A DNA stretch of 64,000 nucleotides from Lachnospiraceae bacterium (GCA_017558145.1 JAFYWF010000049.1:1-64000); one strand, 5' to 3'. Shown: positions 51,196 to 62,100, numbered from the stretch's first letter. Numbers and translations are program-made. Notes: generated by a model not told the origin, from the sequence alone.

Positions 51196-51588
51196 ATGCA
51201 AAGAGAGGATAGAAACAGATTACGAGGGATGAAACAAGTCATAGCTTCCCTTTTTATGGGATATTTGGTAACTTTGACCGGAATTTTTTTAGTAGCCATT
51301 TTATTACTTCTATTACCAATTTCAGAGGATATAGTAGATATCAGTGTGTTACTGATTTATGTGGTATCTTGTGTAATATGTGGTTATTGCATTGGGAAGG
51401 AAAGAAAACATAAGTTTATGTGGGGAATGCTAGGTGGCTGTTTGTATGAAGTGTTGCTATTAGTACTTTCTGTGATTCTAAATGCTTCCTTGGAAAAAGG
51501 CGGCGAGGAAGTTATCTGCTTGGTATCACTATGTATGGCAAGTGGAGGACTTGGTGGAATTGTTTTCAGAAAAAAGAGATCATTGTAA
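51196..51588 (+). CDS. TIGR04086-type small membrane protein
   Basis: This 130-residue protein has four hydrophobic segments (about 12-37, 42-64, 73-93, 100-125) with a basic GKERKHKF loop. It is placed immediately before secDF, which is the usual site of the YrzE/TIGR04086 family in Firmicutes. The function is unknown. Confidence 0.78.
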   Translation: MQREDRNRLRGMKQVIASLFMGYLVTLTGIFLVAILLLLLPISEDIVDISVLLIYVVSCVICGYCIGKERKHKFMWGMLGGCLYEVLLLVLSVILNASLEKGGEEVICLVSLCMASGGLGGIVFRKKRSL

Positions 51589-51707
51589 AAGTGATTGTGA
51601 AAGTTTCAAATTACTTTCCCGAGAAGAAAAACTGTGTTATACTTACAGGCGATAAAAAAAGAAAGGTAGATTTCGTTTTTTGCAAAAACGGAACATGAAA
51701 AGAACAA

Positions 51708-53864
51708 ATGAATAAACAAAAGGGAATTTTAAGTTTATTAGGAATTTTGATAGCCATGGTTGCCGGAGCCTATGTATGTATTTATGGTGTAGGCGAAAAT
51801 GCAGCAGGTTCTGCAAAAGCCATTAAGCAAGGCCTTGATTTAGCAGGTGGTGTAAGTATCACATATGAAGTGGTGGGCGAAGAAGAACCGAGTGCAGAAG
51901 ATATGGCTGACACCATATATAAACTTCAAAAAAGAGTAGAAATTTACAGTACAGAAGCTTTGGTGTATCAAGAAGGAAGTAATCGCATTAATATTGAGAT
52001 TCCAGGAGTGTCTGATGCTAATGCCATATTAGAGGAATTAGGAAAACCGGGATCATTGGTATTTATGGATGAGGAAGGCAATGAGGTATTAAGTGGAACC
52101 GATATTGCAGAAGCAAAGGCTGCGACTCAGCCAAATAATATGGGAAATAGTGAGTTTGTAGTTGCTTTAACTATGACAAAAGAAGGAACTGAAAAATTTG
52201 CCAAGGCAACAAAAAAAGCAGCTCCCAATCAAGAAATTATTTATATCATTTATGACGAAGAAATTGTATCAGCACCTTCGGTACAGTCAGAAATTACGGA
52301 TGGTCAGTGTGTTATACAGGGAATGGCAAGTTATGAGGAAGCAGAAAGTCTTGCCAGTGTGATTCGTATTGGTGGTTTGAAATTACAGTTGCAGGAATTA
52401 TGTTCTAAAGTTGTAGGTGCTCAACTTGGTTCTAAAGCGATTGCCACCAGCTTGCAAGCCGGTGCTATCGGAATGATGATAGTGATGCTATTTATGATTG
52501 TTGTTTACTGGCTTCCAGGTGTTGCAGCATCACTTGCTTTGGTAATTTATTTGATTTTAATGATTCTTTTATTGAATGGATTTGAAGTTACGCTCACATT
52601 ACCTGGAATTGCAGGGATTATTCTGTCTATCGGTATGGCAGTAGATGCTAATGTAATTATTTTTTCCAGAATACGTGAAGAATTAGCTACCGGTAAAACG
52701 GTTCGTTCTTCTATAAAAATAGGATTCCAGAAAGCAATGTCTGCGATTTTGGATGGTAATATTACAACCTTAATTGCTGCCTTAGTATTATGGTTTTTAG
52801 GAAGCGGAACGGTAAAAGGCTTTGCTCAAACATTGGCATTGGGAATTGCCTTATCTATGTTTACTGCGCTTTTTGTAACCAAATTTATTATGAATGCTTT
52901 TTTTGCTATTGGATTAAAGGATATCAAGTTGTATGGTATTGCAAAACCGGCAAAAACCTTTGATTATTTATCTAAGAAAGGAATTTATATAGGAGTTTCT
53001 GTTTTAGTGATTGGTGCAGGACTGGTTTTCATGGGAATCGGTAAGGCTTCTACGGGAGACATTTTAAACTATAGCTTAGATTTTAAAGGTGGTACAGCAA
53101 CGAATGTAACCTTTGCACAGGATATGGCAATTGAAGAAATTGAAGGTACTGTGGTACCTATGATTGAAGATATTATACATGGTGGAGGCGTCATTCCACA
53201 AAAAGTACAAGGTACTACGGAAGTAATTTTTAAAACGAGAACGTTGACTTTAGAGGAACGAGAAGAAATGATGGAAGCTTTAAAAGAACAGTTTTTCATC
53301 GATGCTTCAAAAATAACTACAGAAACTATTAGTTCAGCGATTAGTGATGAAATGAAGTCGGATGCTTTGGTTGCCATTTTAGTATCTACAGCATGTATGT
53401 TAATTTATGTATGGTTTAGATTTAAGGATATTCGCTTTGGTGCCAGCAGTGTCTTGTGTTTGCTTCATGATGTATTGGTAGTAGTTGCTTTTTATGCTAT
53501 TGCCAAGGTATCTGTAGGAAGTACATTTATTGCGTGCATTCTTACTATTGTAGGATATTCAATTAATGCAACGATTGTAATTTTTGACCGTATTCGTGAA
53601 AACATGTCAGAAATGAAACCTAAGGACGAGCTTAAGGATATTGTTAATATAAGTATCAACCAGAGTTTAGGAAGAAGTATTTTTACTTCGTTTACTACCT
53701 TTGTTATGGTGGCAGTTCTTTTTGTTCTCGGAGTTACTTCTATCCGAGAATTTGCATTACCTCTGATGGTAGGTATTATTTGTGGTGCTTATTCTTCTAT
53801 TTGTATAGCGGGAACTTTATGGTACACTTTAAGATGTAAATTTGAGATGAAAGAAAATGAATAA
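51708..53864 (+). CDS. secDF: SecDF fusion protein-export membrane component
   Basis: This 718-residue protein has SecD and SecF fused. The SecD part has LDLAGGVSI near the N-terminus, a P1 domain, and GMAVDANVIIFSRIREE in the membrane. The SecF part starts near residue 420 with LDFKGGTATNV and ends with GYSINATIVIFDRIREN. Twelve membrane segments are expected. It pulls exported proteins through SecYEG using the proton gradient. Note that the SecF motif reads N-A-T where most SecF proteins have N-D-T, so the usual SecF Asp is missing; the SecD Asp is kept. Confidence 0.95.
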   Translation: MNKQKGILSLLGILIAMVAGAYVCIYGVGENAAGSAKAIKQGLDLAGGVSITYEVVGEEEPSAEDMADTIYKLQKRVEIYSTEALVYQEGSNRINIEIPGVSDANAILEELGKPGSLVFMDEEGNEVLSGTDIAEAKAATQPNNMGNSEFVVALTMTKEGTEKFAKATKKAAPNQEIIYIIYDEEIVSAPSVQSEITDGQCVIQGMASYEEAESLASVIRIGGLKLQLQELCSKVVGAQLGSKAIATSLQAGAIGMMIVMLFMIVVYWLPGVAASLALVIYLILMILLLNGFEVTLTLPGIAGIILSIGMAVDANVIIFSRIREELATGKTVRSSIKIGFQKAMSAILDGNITTLIAALVLWFLGSGTVKGFAQTLALGIALSMFTALFVTKFIMNAFFAIGLKDIKLYGIAKPAKTFDYLSKKGIYIGVSVLVIGAGLVFMGIGKASTGDILNYSLDFKGGTATNVTFAQDMAIEEIEGTVVPMIEDIIHGGGVIPQKVQGTTEVIFKTRTLTLEEREEMMEALKEQFFIDASKITTETISSAISDEMKSDALVAILVSTACMLIYVWFRFKDIRFGASSVLCLLHDVLVVVAFYAIAKVSVGSTFIACILTIVGYSINATIVIFDRIRENMSEMKPKDELKDIVNISINQSLGRSIFTSFTTFVMVAVLFVLGVTSIREFALPLMVGIICGAYSSICIAGTLWYTLRCKFEMKENE

Positions 53865-53898
53865 GCTTTAAAAAGTGAATTAATATTAGAAGAATGAT

Positions 53899-53928
53899 AA
53901 AAAGGCTGTTTTATAACAGCCTTTTTAA
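53899..53928 (+). terminator. terminator after secDF
   Basis: AAAAAGGCTGTT (53899-53910) pairs perfectly with AACAGCCTTTTT (53915-53926) across TTAT. Confidence 0.9.
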
Positions 53929-53946
53929 AATCAGTGAGGAATGATC

Positions 53947-55710
53947 ATGGCAAAATGGTTTATGAGTACAAAGAAAGCAGATTTTGAGGAAATCGGGGAG
54001 AAGTATCATATCGATAAAGTGTTAGCAAGAATTATCCGCAATAGGGATATTGTGGAGGAGCATGATATTGAAAAATATCTTTATGGGACATTGCAGGATT
54101 TATATCCGGGAAATCTTATGAAGGATATGGAAAAAGCTGTTGCAATCATAGAAGAAAAAATTAATTTAGGAAAAACGATTCGAATTATCGGAGATTATGA
54201 TGTAGATGGAATATGTGCTACGTATATTCTGAAAAAAGGTTTGGAAAAATGCAATGCTAAAGTAGATCGGGTAATTCCCCATAGAATCAAGGATGGATAT
54301 GGGATTAATGAAGCCTTAATACAAGAAGCTTACGAGGATGGAATTGATACAATCATTACCTGCGATAATGGCATTGCTGCAAGTGTACAGTTAGAGTATG
54401 CCGCTTCTTTAGGAATAACCTGTATTATAACGGACCATCACGAAGTTCCCTATGAAATGGTAGGAGAGCTGAAACAATATTGTTTGCCAACGGCAGCAGC
54501 GGTGGTGAATCCGAAGCAGGAAGATTGTGGTTATCCATTCAAAAAGATTTGTGGAGCAGTAGTTGCCTGGAAATTAGTCCTGGAATTATGGAAAAAGCAC
54601 AAAGTTACAGAAGATGAGTATAGAGAGTTATTGGAGTTTGCAGGTATTGCTACAGTGTGTGATATTATGGAGCTTCTGGATGAAAACAGAATTATTGTTA
54701 AGGAAGCTTTAAAGAGTATGAAAAAATCTGCTAATCCGGGATTGCGTGCTCTGATTGATGTGCATGATTTAAATTCTCAAAATTTAAATTCTTATCATAT
54801 TGGGTTTGTGATAGGACCATGTTTTAATGCGACGGGAAGATTGGATAGTGCTGAAAAGACATTAGAATTACTGGAATGTAGTGATAAGCGAAGAGCTGTT
54901 TTTATTGCGTCTGAGTTGAAAAGATTAAATGAAAATCGTAAAGAAATGACAGAGTACGGTGTCGAAGAAGCTATTCGCAAAGTGGAAGAAGAAGAAATTT
55001 GGAAAGAGAAGGTTATGGTGATTTATCTTCCGGATTGTCATGAGAGCCTGGCTGGAATTATTGCCGGAAGAATTAGGGAAAAATACAGTCGTCCTACGAT
55101 TGTGTTAACAAAAGCCGAGGAATGTGTGAAAGGGTCAGCTCGTTCCATAGACAGCTATTCTATGTATGAAGAATTAAGTAAGTGCAAGGAATTGTTCATA
55201 AAGTATGGGGGACATAAATTGGCAGCAGGGATGTCTTTGGAAGAGGATAAGGTGGAACTGTTACGTCAACAGTTAAATGAAAACTGTACTCTGACAGAGG
55301 ATGATATGGAAGAAAAAATTGTGATTGATGTTCCTATGCCTTTGTCGTATGTGACTATGGATTTTTTGCGGGAATTAGAATTATTAGAACCTTTTGGAAT
55401 GGGAAATCCGAAACCGGTGTTTGCCAGAAAGGATGTTACTTTTTATTCCATGTATCTTATGGGTAAAAATAGAAATATGGCAAAATTTAGTGTAGAAGAT
55501 GAGATGAAACAAAGGTTTACTTTGATTTTATTCCGAAATTTGGATCAGTTTTTTAAGGATGTGGAGGCCAAATATGGAAAGAAAGTTTTAAATGAATTTA
55601 TAAATGGTAAGTCAAAACAGCCTATTAAAATGCATATCATATATTATCCATCTGTCAATGAATATATGGGGGAACAGCAGATACAGTTCGTAATGCAACA
55701 TTGGAGTTAA
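53947..55710 (+). CDS. recJ: single-stranded-DNA-specific exonuclease RecJ
   Basis: 587 residues from ATG 53947 (GAGGA upstream). The DHH-family metal motifs are IIGDYDVDGICATYIL (about 80-95), TDHHEV (DHH motif), and CDIMELLDENR. The DHHA1 part has GGHKLAAGM and is followed by the C-terminal OB domain (FGMGNPKPVF). It degrades single-stranded DNA 5' to 3' in recombination and repair. The length is typical of Firmicute RecJ. Confidence 0.95.
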   Translation: MAKWFMSTKKADFEEIGEKYHIDKVLARIIRNRDIVEEHDIEKYLYGTLQDLYPGNLMKDMEKAVAIIEEKINLGKTIRIIGDYDVDGICATYILKKGLEKCNAKVDRVIPHRIKDGYGINEALIQEAYEDGIDTIITCDNGIAASVQLEYAASLGITCIITDHHEVPYEMVGELKQYCLPTAAAVVNPKQEDCGYPFKKICGAVVAWKLVLELWKKHKVTEDEYRELLEFAGIATVCDIMELLDENRIIVKEALKSMKKSANPGLRALIDVHDLNSQNLNSYHIGFVIGPCFNATGRLDSAEKTLELLECSDKRRAVFIASELKRLNENRKEMTEYGVEEAIRKVEEEEIWKEKVMVIYLPDCHESLAGIIAGRIREKYSRPTIVLTKAEECVKGSARSIDSYSMYEELSKCKELFIKYGGHKLAAGMSLEEDKVELLRQQLNENCTLTEDDMEEKIVIDVPMPLSYVTMDFLRELELLEPFGMGNPKPVFARKDVTFYSMYLMGKNRNMAKFSVEDEMKQRFTLILFRNLDQFFKDVEAKYGKKVLNEFINGKSKQPIKMHIIYYPSVNEYMGEQQIQFVMQHWS

Positions 55711-55793
55711 AGAAAAGAATAGAGATTCTTTGTTTTCTTTTTAGTCTCTTAAGATTTTTTTTAGAAATTGTACATATTTTGAACACAATTTGT

Positions 55794-55884
55794 TGTTATA
55801 GTATGTTTCAGGATAGTTGATCACTCACTATCTCCCCCTCATAAGAAAAGGAGCCCTCGTTTTTACGAGGGTTTTCTTTTTGTA
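55794..55884 (+). ncRNA. candidate small RNA with its own promoter and terminator
   Basis: An extended -10 (TGTTATAGT, 55794-55802) is followed by a roughly 70-base segment without an open frame. This segment contains a small hairpin (GATAGT near 55813 with ACTATC near 55827) and then CCCTCG (55854-55859) pairing with CGAGGG (55866-55871) and TTTTCTTTTT. The unit stands free between recJ and the phosphatase gene. No known family is recognised. Confidence 0.5.
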
Positions 55885-56104
55885 CGGAGAGCATAAGAAT
55901 TTATAGTAGATTTTTTGATTTAAATATGTTATTTATAACTTATATCTAAAAGCATATGCAGAATCTATCTGCAAATCATTTTTTTCGAAGTGTAATTGTA
56001 TTGATATCAAACAGTTGCTTCGAATCTTTTACATTCAAAATCATTTCAAAGAGATTTCAAGAAAAGCGTAAAAATGTATATCAAAAGTTAAAGGAGGGAT
56101 TTTT

Positions 56105-56833
56105 ATCGAAAAGGAACAAGAAATTTTTTGTGGCTGTTTCTGGGAAACAGGAGATCGCGAAAGAAACGAGGATTCTATAGCTTTTTGGCATTTTGTCAAA
56201 GGTAAAAAAAACAAGATTATGGCCGTGGTATGTGATGGTATTGGCGGTTTGGCAAAAGGAGAAGAAGCCAGTTCATATGTGGTAAGGCAATTGGCCAACT
56301 GGTTTATGACAGAAGGGTATAAGATATCTGTCAGGAAACAAGAGAGGGTTTTGCAACAATTGTGTTTTCAAATGCATGAGGAAATTAAGAGCTTTGGTAA
56401 AGAAAGCGGGATTCGTCTAGGAACAACTATTACCTGTGTTTTATTGGACGAAAGAAAGATGTTATGTGCACATTGTGGTGATTGTAGGCTTTATCTTTTG
56501 AAAAAAAGAAAATATAAAATATTGACGTCCAAAGATCATAATGAAAAAGGATATTTGACAAAAGCTTTAGGTGTGGGTGAATGGCATTTACTTTCGATAA
56601 AAAAATATAAAGTACGACGAAAGGATAAATGGTTGCTTTGTTCCGATGGTTTTTATAGTCATTTCCAAGAGAGAGAATTTTGTCTTTTAGGAAAACAGAA
56701 GATTTACGGGGATGGACAGGCAGAACGTTTATTAAAGCAATTATGGGAAAAGAAGCGAACCATTAAGGGGAAAGATAATGCTTCAGCATTGTATTTTGGA
56801 TTTACAACAAAACAGTCAGGGGGAGAACAATGA
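56105..56833 (+). CDS. PP2C-type Ser/Thr phosphatase (non-canonical start)
   Basis: The phosphatase frame extends upstream of its first ATG (56219) through essential sequence. TGDRERNEDS is the N-terminal PP2C metal/phosphate motif (DR..NEDS), and VVCDGIGG, LGTTITCV, HCGDCRLYLL and KDNASALYFG follow. No ATG, GTG or TTG lies before this motif; the frame is open back to about 56070. AAAGGAGGG (56091-56099) stands 5 bases before ATC 56105 (ATT 56099 is too close), so ATC is the likely start, giving 242 residues. It removes phosphate from the targets of the kinase encoded next, whose ATG overlaps its stop. Confidence 0.88.
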   Translation: MEKEQEIFCGCFWETGDRERNEDSIAFWHFVKGKKNKIMAVVCDGIGGLAKGEEASSYVVRQLANWFMTEGYKISVRKQERVLQQLCFQMHEEIKSFGKESGIRLGTTITCVLLDERKMLCAHCGDCRLYLLKKRKYKILTSKDHNEKGYLTKALGVGEWHLLSIKKYKVRRKDKWLLCSDGFYSHFQEREFCLLGKQKIYGDGQAERLLKQLWEKKRTIKGKDNASALYFGFTTKQSGGEQ

Positions 56834-57993
56834 AGCAAATATGGAAGCAAAGATATCAAATTATGGAAAAGCTGGGTCAAGGAGGTGGAGGAAGTGTATT
56901 TAAAGTATGGGATATTCATTTAGAAAAAGTATGGACAATAAAATTTATAGATATTTCTGCGATAGAGATGGGGATACATTTGAGTGAGACAAATGTGGAA
57001 GAATGGGAAGTATTAAAAACTATATCTCATCCTAATTTTCCCAGAATTGTAGATGCATTTGAAGAAGATGGGCAAAAGGTTATTGTGATGGATTATATTC
57101 GTGGAGTTACGTTGGAAAATGTCATTTGTCAAGGTTCGATAGAAGAAAAACAAATGATTTCTGTAGCCAAACAAGTATGTGACGCTTTACATTATCTTCA
57201 TCAGTGCGTTCCACCTTTACTCTATTTAGATTTAAAGCCCGCTAATATTATGATAGAGGAAAATGGAACTATAAAATTAATTGATTTAGGAAGTGTATCT
57301 GTAAAAGGAAAACAGGGAAGTATTAGTGGTACCTTTGGCTTTGCGTCTCCAGAACAAATAAGTGGAGAACAAAGGGGAAGCAAGTTGACAGAACAAACGG
57401 ATGTATTTAGCTTTGGAATGGTTCTATATACTATGTTAGTAGGCAATTGCAACAGATTACCAGTGGTAGATGGAAGTGCAAGACGGGGAATTGCAGTTAA
57501 GGAAAAAAATAGAAAAGTATCGGCAGCAGTAGAGAAAATTATAGAAAAATGTACCAGAGGGAATGGTTCTAAAAGATATTTTAGTATGCGGGAAGTTATG
57601 CGGGATTTAGAACTATGGGAAAAGAAAATGAAAAAGATAAATTGGTTTTGGCAATATGGATTCAAGCGTAAGGATAGGCAATGGTATCAGGAAAAAAGTA
57701 TATTGTGTACAGAAGGAAGCCATAGCTTTTACATTGCAAAACGTTTGTTAATTTTAGCATTTTTTTTGTGTGGTTTCTTATTTCCTAAGGAAAAACTCAG
57801 GGTAGTATTACGGGATCAAGATATGAAGAAAATATTGGTACGGCAAGGCTGTGCTTATGAAACAAAAAACAATGTATTGTTAGAGATTCCATGGGAAGAA
57901 ATAGAGGGGGATAATTGTAGGATTATTGTGGAATGCAAGGATCATGGTTTTAAGAAAAAACGATTTTACATAGATTGTATTTTGACAAATTAA
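56830..57993 (+). CDS. Ser/Thr protein kinase (PknB/Hanks type), membrane-linked
   Basis: In this 387-residue protein, the kinase domain is about residues 10-265. It has GQGGGGSVFKV (P-loop), the lysine in WTIKFI, LDLKPANIM (the catalytic loop; the HRD triplet is changed to YLD), IDLGS in place of DFG, and FASPEQI (APE). One membrane segment (about 307-325, LLILAFFLCGFLF) follows, with a short 65-residue beta-rich exterior and no PASTA repeats. It overlaps the phosphatase gene (ATGA), forming the usual kinase/phosphatase pair controlling growth and cell wall. Confidence 0.9.
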   Translation: MKQIWKQRYQIMEKLGQGGGGSVFKVWDIHLEKVWTIKFIDISAIEMGIHLSETNVEEWEVLKTISHPNFPRIVDAFEEDGQKVIVMDYIRGVTLENVICQGSIEEKQMISVAKQVCDALHYLHQCVPPLLYLDLKPANIMIEENGTIKLIDLGSVSVKGKQGSISGTFGFASPEQISGEQRGSKLTEQTDVFSFGMVLYTMLVGNCNRLPVVDGSARRGIAVKEKNRKVSAAVEKIIEKCTRGNGSKRYFSMREVMRDLELWEKKMKKINWFWQYGFKRKDRQWYQEKSILCTEGSHSFYIAKRLLILAFFLCGFLFPKEKLRVVLRDQDMKKILVRQGCAYETKNNVLLEIPWEEIEGDNCRIIVECKDHGFKKKRFYIDCILTN

Positions 57994-58009
57994 GGATATG
58001 CAAATTTCT

Positions 58010-58033
58010 TACTATCGAGTATACTTGATAGTA
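58010..58033. promoter_or_regulatory. inverted repeat upstream of ispG
   Basis: TACTATC (58010-58016) and GATAGTA (58027-58033) are perfect inverted repeats with AGTATACT between. It has no T-run and lies 33 bases before ispG. It could be an operator or short RNA stem. Confidence 0.4.
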
Positions 58034-58065
58034 GCAAATTATGTCTTTTGAAAGGAGCTTATGTA

Positions 58066-59121
58066 ATGTATAGAGATAATACAAAAGTAATTCAGATTGG
58101 AAACCGTAAAATTGGTGGAGGAAATCCTATTTTGATTCAGTCTATGACCAATGTTCCGACAGAGGATGTAGAAGCATGTGTGGCACAGATCTTAAGGTTG
58201 GAAGAAGCAGGATGTGAAATCGTTCGTTGTACAGTTCCTACCATGGAAGCAGCAAAAGCAATTGCAGAAATCAAGAAGCAAATTCATATTCCCTTGGTAG
58301 CGGATATTCATTTTGATTATAAAATGGCGATTGCAGCTATGGAAAATGGGGCAGATAAAATTCGAATTAATCCCGGTAACATTGGTTCCAGAGAGAATGT
58401 GGCGGCAGTAGTAGAAGTAGCAAAATCTAAAAATATTCCTATTCGTGTAGGGGTTAACAGTGGATCTTTGGAAAAAGATTTGGTAGAAAAATACGGTGGA
58501 GTTACGGCAGAAGGGATTGTTGAAAGTGCTTTAGACAAAGTGCGTATGATTGAAGAATTAGGATATGACAATTTGGTAATTAGTATTAAGTCCTCAGACG
58601 TTATGATGTGTGTAAAAGCTCATGAACTTTTGGCAGACAAAACTCCATATCCGTTGCACGTAGGAATTACGGAATCGGGTACTGTAACTAGTGGAAACAT
58701 TAAGTCATCTATTGGTCTTGGTATTATTTTAAATCAAGGGATTGGTGATACCATTCGTGTATCTTTAACAGGAGATCCGGTAGAAGAAATTAAATCTGCT
58801 AAATTAATTTTAAGAACTTTAGGATTAAGACAAGGCGGAATAGAAGTAGTCAGCTGCCCAACCTGCGGCAGAACAAAAATTGATTTGATTGGTTTGGCAA
58901 ATCAGGTAGAAACACTTGTTGCCGGTTTTGACCTTGACATTAAAGTAGCAGTTATGGGATGTGTGGTAAACGGACCGGGAGAAGCGAAAGAAGCAGATAT
59001 CGGAATTGCTGGCGGTATCAAAGAAGGATTATTAATTAAAAAAGGACAGATTATTAAAAAGATTCCGGAAGACCAGTTATTAGAGGTCTTAAAGGATGAA
59101 TTATTACATTGGAATGATTAA
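58066..59121 (+). CDS. ispG: 4-hydroxy-3-methylbut-2-enyl diphosphate synthase
   Basis: 351 residues from ATG 58066, fixed by AAAGGAG; a TTG at 58048 is not needed. The TIM-barrel half has IGGGNPILIQSMTNV, RINPGNIG and VGVNSGSLE. The iron-sulfur half has SCPTCGRTKID and GCVVNGPGEAKEADIG (three Cys, one Glu bind the 4Fe-4S cluster). It makes HMBPP in the MEP isoprenoid pathway. polC follows 3 bases later, which is the common Firmicute gene order. Confidence 0.97.
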   Translation: MYRDNTKVIQIGNRKIGGGNPILIQSMTNVPTEDVEACVAQILRLEEAGCEIVRCTVPTMEAAKAIAEIKKQIHIPLVADIHFDYKMAIAAMENGADKIRINPGNIGSRENVAAVVEVAKSKNIPIRVGVNSGSLEKDLVEKYGGVTAEGIVESALDKVRMIEELGYDNLVISIKSSDVMMCVKAHELLADKTPYPLHVGITESGTVTSGNIKSSIGLGIILNQGIGDTIRVSLTGDPVEEIKSAKLILRTLGLRQGGIEVVSCPTCGRTKIDLIGLANQVETLVAGFDLDIKVAVMGCVVNGPGEAKEADIGIAGGIKEGLLIKKGQIIKKIPEDQLLEVLKDELLHWND

Positions 59122-59124
59122 AGT

Positions 59125-62100
59125 ATGAGTAAAAAGTTTTTTGAAGTATTTCCCACTTTACAATTGGATAAAAAACTTACCACTTTGTTAGAAAATACTA
59201 CCATTGAAAGAGTGACAACAAATCGTGCAAAGGATTTGTTACGTGTATATTTGCAAAGTGACCATTTGCTGAAAAAAGAGCTGATTTGGGATGTAGAAAC
59301 ACAAATTAAAAAGCAGTTGTTTTCAGGACATCAAATGGAAATTAAAATACAGGAAAAATTTATCCTGTCCAGTCAATATACTCTGGAAAATTTAATGGAA
59401 TCTTATCGCGACAGCATGCTTTTGGAAATACAAAAATATAATCATGTATTACACAGTATGTTAAAACATGCAAAGATTACCTATCCTGCTCCGGGTGCGA
59501 TGGAATTGCAGATAAAAGACATGGTATTGTATCGGGATTTACAAGAAGAATTGATACGTATTTTGGAAAAGATTATCGTAGAGAGGTGCCAAATCAGCGC
59601 CTCTCTTTCCATGAAATTTGTGGAAATGGAATCGAAGAAATCTAAGGATGAAGATGAAATTTTAATTCGCCGTAAGGTAGCAGAGATTTCTAAACGTGTT
59701 TATGGGAATGATGGGGATATTCAGAAAGAAGAGACTGCTGATCATGCAGAAACTGTAGGAAAAGAAGCTGTTGTTACGAAAGAAGACAGTAGCCAAAAGA
59801 AAACCGATAAGGATAAGGTTATAAATTTCAAAGATGCATCTACCAAAGGAGAGAAAAAAGAAGCGAAGGATGCGAAACCGGAGTATCGTCGTCCGCAGAA
59901 CTTGAAACGCTCCGATAATCCGGAAGTGATTTATGGGAAAGATTTTGAAGATGAAGCTATGCCGATTTCTGAGATTATCGGAGAAATCGGAGAGGTCACT
60001 ATTCGTGGTCAGATTATTGCATTAGATACCAGAGAGATTCGAAATGAAAAGACCATTGTTTTTTTTGATGTAACGGATTATACCGATACAATGACCATTA
60101 AAGTGTTTACCAGAAATGACCAGCTGGGTGAGTTGTTAGCAGAAATTAAAAAAGGTGCCTTTATTAAATTAAAAGGGATGGCCATGATGGATAAGTTTGA
60201 TGGTGAACTGACCATTGGATCTATTTTAGGGATTAAGAAAATTAAGAATTTCACATCTTCCCGTATGGATCACAGTGTGAAAAAAAGGGTAGAGCTTCAT
60301 TGTCATACTAAAATGAGCGACATGGATGGAGTTTCGGAAGCAAAGGCCATTGTAAAAAGAGCGTATTCATGGGGACATCCGGCCATTGCTATTACAGATC
60401 ATGGTGTGGTGCAGTCTTTCCCGGAAGCCAATCATGTATGGGAAGATTTGTGGAAAACGGAAAAACAAAAGCGAAAAGAAGCAGGAGAGGAAAATCCTGA
60501 TAAAAATGACTTTTTTAAGGTGATTTATGGGGTAGAGGCCTATCTTGTGGATGATTTAAATTATATTGTTACGAATGAAAAAGGGCAGTCCTTGGACGAC
60601 ACCTTCGTTGTTTTCGATATTGAAACCACAGGATTTTCACCGGTAAAAAATAAAATTATTGAAATTGGAGCTGTGAAAGTTAGTGGCGGTGAAATTACGG
60701 ATCATTTTTCTGTCTTTGTAAATCCGAAAGTTCCCATTCCGTATGAAATTACACAGCTGACAGGGATTCAGGATGAAATGGTGGTTGAGGCTGAAACCAT
60801 TGAAGAAGTATTACCAAAATTTGTAGAATTTTGTGCAGATGCAGTGTTAGTAGCTCACAATGCTAATTTTGACATGAGCTTTATCAATGAAAATATCAGA
60901 CGTCAGAAAATAAAGGCTAATTATACCTATTTGGATACTTTGGGATTGGCTAGGGTTTTACTACCGGGACAGGCAAAGCATACCTTAGATGCAGTATGTA
61001 AAACATTAAAGATTTCCTTGGAGAACCATCATCGTGCTGTCGATGATGCAGGGGCCACAGCAGAAATGTTTCTTAAATTTATGGAAATGTTAAAGGAACA
61101 AGATGTTAGTTCCATGGAAGAAATTAACTTACTGGGAGAAGGAAGCGTAGAGTCAAAAGCAAAACTGCCGTCTTATCATGCGATTATGCTTGCGGAAAAT
61201 AATACAGGGCGAGTGAATTTGTATACCTTGGTATCAGAGTCTCATTTGACCTTTTACAACAAGCGTCCTAAGATTCCGAAAAGTTTATTTTTAAAACATC
61301 GGGAAGGAATTATTTTAGGAAGCGCATGTGAAGCAGGGGAGTTATACAATGCTTTATTAAACGAAAAATCAGAAGCAGAGATTGCAAGGTTGGTAAATTT
61401 TTATGATTATTTAGAAATTCAGCCTACCGGTAACAATGAGTTTATGATTTATTCTGATAAGATAAAAAATGTAAATTCCAAAGAAGATATTCAGGCCATT
61501 AACAAACGAATTGTAGATTTAGGGGAAGAATTTAATAAACCGGTAGTAGCTACTTGTGATGTACATTTTTTGGATCCGGAAGATGAAGTATACCGTCGTA
61601 TTATTATGGCGGGAAAAGGATTTAAAGATGCGGATGACCAGGCACCGTTGTATCTTAGAACTACGGAAGAAATGTTGCAGGAATTTGCTTATCTTGGCAG
61701 TGATAAAGCAGAAGAAGTAGTAATAACCAATACCAACAAAATTGCGGATCGTATTGAAACGATGTCGCCGGTTCGGCCCGATAAATGTCCGCCGGTGATT
61801 GAAAATTCAGATCAGGTATTAACCGATATCTGTTATAACAAGGCCCATCAGATGTATGGAAATCCTTTGCCGGAAATTGTAGAAGCAAGACTAAAAAGGG
61901 AATTAAATTCTATTATCACCAACGGGTTTGCGGTAATGTATATCATTGCCCAAAAGCTAGTATGGAAATCTGTGGAAGATGGATACTTGGTAGGATCCCG
62001 AGGATCGGTAGGTTCGTCTTTTGTGGCAACCATGTCGGGAATTACGGAGGTAAATCCCTTAAGTCCTCATTATTATTGTACCCAGTGCTTTTATAATGAT

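Noticed and set aside
55956..56180. Open frame of 74 codons upstream of the phosphatase
   Set aside because: It overlaps the phosphatase N-terminus in another frame, has no good ribosome site at its ATG, and its sequence is not protein-like. The conserved PP2C motif is in the other frame.
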